From assembly GCA_001412365.1 (NCBI GenBank), contig LKUE01000198.1:1-36873 (forward strand): 36,873 nucleotides of DNA, read 5' to 3'. Within the stretch, counting starts at the first letter, position 1. Every line of letters starts with the position of its first letter. A model generated the notes under the pieces. That model saw only the letters and a program-made list of their open reading frames with translations, ran no database searches and was not told the DNA's origin. The position numbers were made by a program, and so were the translations under genes. This document shows, piece by piece, positions 33,661 to 36,873 of this stretch. The DNA is from Desulfuromonas sp. SDB. Its GTDB lineage: Bacteria; SDB-A.

Positions 33661-35247
33661 TCAGTTTGGTGATTGAGGTTCTTTGGGAATACCAATGGTG
33701 AAAGTTGTTCCCTTCCCTGGTTTACTGCTAACCTCAATTTCTCCTTGATGGCGTTCAATAATTTTTTTTACCACGGATAAGCCCAAACCAGATCCCTGCT
33801 TTTGACCAATTTTATCACTGAAGAATGGTTTAAATATCTTGTTGATGTTATCCGGGGATATCCCCACCCCGTTATCTTTAATATTGATGATCATCAATTT
33901 TTGATCCTGGTCCCAATGTACCTGTATCTCTATCTCTCCCCCATCAGGAAGTGCATCAATGGAGTTTAATATTAAATTTGTAAAAACCTGCTGCAGTTGA
34001 GACTGATCAACCTTGATATAAGGGAGATTGGGATCAATATTCTTCACTAAATTTATTTTATTTTTCTTAAGCAGAAAATCCATGAAACTTTCTGTATTTA
34101 CCAGGATTTCTTCAATGGTCACAAAACTCAGAGACGGGTCTTTTCCCCGGGAGATCTTGCGGAGATTGTTGACAATATTTAATATCTTCTGCAGACCTAG
34201 ATCAATGCTATGCAAAGCAGTATTCAGTTGTTCAGGGTCTTGATCCGGTGATAGCGATTTAATATACTCCATTGCCATTTGCATAGCTCCCAGAGGATTT
34301 GAAATCTCATGAGTAATAGTTGAAGCCATTTCACCAATAGTGGACTGTCTTTCTAAATCCAACACCCTCTGCTGTTGTGAATGAATTGTATTTAATGAAG
34401 ATTTCAGAGACTGAATTAACCAATGATTTTCAACAGATATGGAAACCCGGTTAGCTAATATTTGAAGGGTTTGCAAATCTTCTTTCTGGATTTGAAAATC
34501 GGGAAAAAGTACTGCTACAAATATTCCGGCTAAATATTTTTTCCGGGTCATGGATAGAGCTAGTAAAGTCATCTCATCAAGCTGTTTAACTTTATTGGGT
34601 TCAATATTATCTAAAAATTCATTTACAAATTCCTTAACTTCCTTGCTGATTGAGGTAACTAATTCCCCCTGCTGATTCTTGCTATGGATAATATTAAATG
34701 ATTTGTCCTGGGGATTTTTTTTAAGCATTACCATTACCTGTTGGGCAGGTAATAATGAAAAACAAGCATTTTCAATAATTTCTGCTATTTCCTCAAATTT
34801 CAAGGTGGAAGATATTGATTCGGAAAATTCATAAATTGTCAACATTCTCTTCAATTGAACATTTTGCTTTTTAATATCTCGGGCTTCCAACTCTTTGGTT
34901 ATAGTATTGATGATATTTTTTGGACGGAAAGGTTTGGAAATGTAACCTACTGCTCCATACTTCATTGCTTCCACCGCTGATTCAATAGATCCATAACCGG
35001 TAAGCACTATGGCAATCAGATCAGGACGAATACTCAGCGCTTGTTTTAATAAATCGATACCGTTAATTTTAGGCATTCTTAAATCAGTTAACATCACATC
35101 ATAATTATTTTCATTCAGCAAATTCACTGCTTGACCAGGATCATTGACCACCTCGGTATCAAATCCTGCTGTAGTTAAAATTTCATGAAGCAGATCAGTC
35201 ATAGAGACTTCATCATCAACTATCAGCACTTTATTCTTTTCATCCAT
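33661..35247 (-). CDS. soluble receiver-GAF-like-histidine kinase protein
   Basis: Cytoplasmic signalling protein of 528 aa with inverted hybrid order. An N-terminal receiver domain has the acidic pair D11-D12, phospho-acceptor Asp55 (TDLRMP), Thr83 and Lys105. Residues about 135-280 form a GAF-like sensor region. The dimerisation/phospho-acceptor helix has His313 (THEISNPLG); the ATP-binding domain has Asn428 (LILNSIDAL), DNGVGIS (458-464) and GSGLGLSVVKK (485-495). There are no transmembrane segments. AAGGAA precedes the ATG. It is transcribed alone, divergent from the amidohydrolase gene, and no separate regulator is next to it, so the signal may come through the receiver domain. Confidence 0.92.
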   Translation of the reverse strand: MDEKNKVLIVDDEVSMTDLLHEILTTAGFDTEVVNDPGQAVNLLNENNYDVMLTDLRMPKINGIDLLKQALSIRPDLIAIVLTGYGSIESAVEAMKYGAVGYISKPFRPKNIINTITKELEARDIKKQNVQLKRMLTIYEFSESISSTLKFEEIAEIIENACFSLLPAQQVMVMLKKNPQDKSFNIIHSKNQQGELVTSISKEVKEFVNEFLDNIEPNKVKQLDEMTLLALSMTRKKYLAGIFVAVLFPDFQIQKEDLQTLQILANRVSISVENHWLIQSLKSSLNTIHSQQQRVLDLERQSTIGEMASTITHEISNPLGAMQMAMEYIKSLSPDQDPEQLNTALHSIDLGLQKILNIVNNLRKISRGKDPSLSFVTIEEILVNTESFMDFLLKKNKINLVKNIDPNLPYIKVDQSQLQQVFTNLILNSIDALPDGGEIEIQVHWDQDQKLMIINIKDNGVGISPDNINKIFKPFFSDKIGQKQGSGLGLSVVKKIIERHQGEIEVSSKPGKGTTFTIGIPKEPQSPN

Positions 35248-35323
35248 AATTATTCCTTCTAACAGAACTGATTATTATTTTTTTATTATTCAACTTGGAA
35301 TATAGTTTATTATACAAATATTT

Positions 35324-35353
35324 TTTACAAATGATACGGATAAATTTTAACAT
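35324..35353 (+). promoter_or_regulatory. possible promoter of the amidohydrolase gene
   Basis: TTTACA (35324-35329) and TAACAT (35348-35353) with an 18-bp spacer stand about 20 bases ahead of the start codon. Both boxes are imperfect and the region is AT-rich. Confidence 0.35.
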
Positions 35354-35372
35354 AATTTTCAAGTGAGGATTA

Positions 35373-36665
35373 ATGAATAATTTGATTTTAAATCCCGAGA
35401 TTATCATTCCCAGCGCACAACAAGATCCCCTTTACAACCATTACATATTGATAACTGACGGGAAAATTGAAAAAATAAGCTCAAATCTCAACCCCGGTAT
35501 TTACCCCGGTCACAAACTAATACCCCTTCCGTCTTCCCTGGTCATTCCTGGGCTGGTAAATACCCACAGTCATATAGCCATGACTGTGTTAAGAGGAATT
35601 GCTGAAGACCTGCCTCTTGAATCCTGGCTAAATGAAAACATATTTCCCCGTGAAAAAAAATTAACCAGTGAAATAATTTATTGGGGAAGCATGTTAGGTT
35701 GTTGGGAAATGATCTCCTCGGGAATTACTTGTTTTTCGGACATGTACTTATTTGAGGATGCAGTTGCCCAAGCCACTGTAAAAAGCGGTTTAAAGGCTTT
35801 ACTGGGTGAAGGGCTATTTGATTTTCCATCTCCCAACTACGGAAACCTTGCCCAAGGATTTAAATACACCCAGTACTTATTGGAAAAATATTCAGACCAT
35901 CAACTAATAAATATTTCTGTTGATCCCCATACTTTATACACCTGCAGTTTAAATACGGTAATCAAAGCAAAAAATATGGCGGATAAATATAATGCCATGC
36001 TGTCCATACATATTTCTGAAACCAAAAATGAAAATGAACTGATATCCTCAAAATACGGTAAAACCCCTGTCCAGTTGATGTATGATAACCAACTGCTGGA
36101 TGATAGATTGCTGGCAGCTCATTGTGTTTGGATTAGTGACCGGGAAATTGAACTGCTGGCTCAAACTGAAACCAAAGTTTCCCACTGCCCGGTGAGTAAT
36201 CTTAAACTGGGATCAGGTATTGCTCCTTTAAGTAAGCTGCTAAAAAACCAAGTAACAGTTTCATTGGGAACAGATGGACCGGCAAGCAATAACCGCTTGG
36301 ATATCCTACAGGATATGAAGTTTGCGGCAATTTTAGAAAAAGGCATCCATCTCGACCCACAATATCCCAATGCCCGGACAATTTTTAAAATTGCCACTGA
36401 AAATGGAGCTCTGTGTACAGGTTTTCCTAAAAGCGGAATGATCAAACAAGGATATGATGCTGATTTAACTGTTTTAGATATCAGTCAGCCCAATGCCCTC
36501 CCTTTATATGACCCCTTTAACTATCTTATTTATGCCGCCAGCGTAAAAGATGTTACCCACACCATTGTTAACGGCAATATTTTGATGGACAACCGTAAAA
36601 TACAACATTTAGATATTGATGAAATTACCGCGAAAATAAAAGAGATTTCAAAAATTATCAGTTAA
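35373..36665 (+). CDS. mtaD: amidohydrolase, 5-methylthioadenosine/S-adenosylhomocysteine deaminase-like
   Basis: Metal-dependent deaminase of 430 aa in the cytoplasm. The metal-binding HxH lies in VNTHSHIAMTVLRG near 62-75, a third His in SIHISET near 215, another in LAAHCVWIS near 245 and the catalytic Asp in LGTDGPASNN near 300-309. These follow the MtaD/TRZ/ATZ subgroup, which deaminates methylthioadenosine and S-adenosylhomocysteine; guanine deaminase or chlorohydrolase-type activities are harder to exclude by eye. GAGGA precedes the ATG by 6 bases. It has a single-gene transcript by layout, followed after 94 bp by a tRNA. Confidence 0.88.
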   Translation: MNNLILNPEIIIPSAQQDPLYNHYILITDGKIEKISSNLNPGIYPGHKLIPLPSSLVIPGLVNTHSHIAMTVLRGIAEDLPLESWLNENIFPREKKLTSEIIYWGSMLGCWEMISSGITCFSDMYLFEDAVAQATVKSGLKALLGEGLFDFPSPNYGNLAQGFKYTQYLLEKYSDHQLINISVDPHTLYTCSLNTVIKAKNMADKYNAMLSIHISETKNENELISSKYGKTPVQLMYDNQLLDDRLLAAHCVWISDREIELLAQTETKVSHCPVSNLKLGSGIAPLSKLLKNQVTVSLGTDGPASNNRLDILQDMKFAAILEKGIHLDPQYPNARTIFKIATENGALCTGFPKSGMIKQGYDADLTVLDISQPNALPLYDPFNYLIYAASVKDVTHTIVNGNILMDNRKIQHLDIDEITAKIKEISKIIS

Positions 36666-36719
36666 ATATCAGTTTGTGCTGACCTTTTTGTTTTTGTTTG
36701 ATTATTGCTATTTTTATCA

Positions 36720-36748
36720 TTGACAGTGCAAATATAAAAACATAATAT
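36720..36748 (+). promoter_or_regulatory. near-consensus promoter of tRNA-Leu
   Basis: A perfect TTGACA (36720-36725) and TAATAT (36743-36748) are separated by 17 bp. The inferred transcription start is near 36755, 5 bases before the tRNA. Confidence 0.8.
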
Positions 36749-36759
36749 TCCCTGATGAT

Positions 36760-36843
36760 GCCGGGATGGCGGAATTGGCAGACGCGCTGGATTCAGGTTC
36801 CAGTGGATGCAAATCTGTGCGGGTTCAAATCCCGCTCCCGGCA
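36760..36843 (+). tRNA. tRNA-Leu (anticodon CAG)
   Basis: The acceptor arms are GCCGGGA and TCCCGGC. The anticodon stem is CTGGA/TCCAG with loop TTCAGGT, giving CAG, which reads CUG codons. A long variable arm is present (84 nt in total), as required for leucine, followed by the T arm GCGGG-TTCAAAT-CCCGC. The discriminator is A and CCA is not encoded. Confidence 0.93.
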
Positions 36844-36873
36844 TAACTGCTATGATAAAAAATTACATATACA

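Noticed and set aside
36662-36844. Minus-strand frame of 60 codons across the tRNA-Leu region
   Set aside because: Its coding strand is the complement of a clear tRNA gene with its own promoter.
1-36873. Defence island, prophage, insertion sequence or CRISPR array
   Set aside because: No transposase, integrase, phage structural gene, terminal inverted repeat pair or regularly spaced direct repeat was found on either strand.

Overview
The window looks like a piece of chromosome from an uncultured, probably anaerobic, amino-acid-fermenting bacterium. It is densely packed and moderately AT-rich, with several TTG/GTG starts. A Bacteroidetes-like C-terminal sorting module on a secreted carboxypeptidase, an MglB-like/MglA pair, the two-subunit-type GcvPA, a type 2 IleRS, tRNAs without an encoded CCA and a small Gram-negative-type SRP RNA are compatible with the FCB/Cloacimonadota/WOR-3 neighbourhood. 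That placement is inference; nothing here identifies the lineage.

Layout. (1) 1-9319, minus strand: a secreted M14 carboxypeptidase, purine nucleoside phosphorylase, miaA and a family 2 glycosyltransferase are stacked with overlaps. After a 128-bp gap come ileS and a cut-off PAS-domain gene. (2) 9407-16107, plus strand: gcvT-gcvH-gcvPA run straight into a 2-oxoacid:ferredoxin oxidoreductase (delta, alpha, fused beta-gamma), then a hairpin and phosphate butyryltransferase. Together these read as an amino-acid oxidation locus yielding reduced ferredoxin, NADH and acyl-phosphate. gcvPB and a butyrate kinase are not in the window. (3) 16149-25618, plus: a Crp/Fnr-type regulator behind a promoter carrying a palindrome, then a lipoprotein, a DUF1385 membrane protein, prfA, prmC, NAD kinase, recN, an adenosine-specific kinase, phosphofructokinase and a secreted four-repeat protein, all tightly spaced. 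(4) 25671-28301: tRNA-Ala, SRP RNA, dnaX, ybaB/ebfC and recR, a classic conserved block. dnaX carries a run of ten A after which both alternative frames stop almost at once. (5) 28331-33557: a Roadblock protein, an MglA-like GTPase, a DgkA-like kinase fused to a large membrane domain, and four sugar-nucleotide genes. (6) 33661-36843: a minus-strand soluble receiver/histidine-kinase protein, a divergent MTA/SAH-deaminase-like amidohydrolase, and tRNA-Leu behind a near-consensus promoter.

No phage, insertion sequence, CRISPR array or defence island was seen, and no stretch over 300 bases lacks a gene. Most of the window is housekeeping. The most interesting items are the probable slippage site in dnaX, the gcv/oxidoreductase/ptb locus with its missing partner genes, the DgkA-membrane-domain fusion next to MglA, and the palindrome inside the crp-like promoter.
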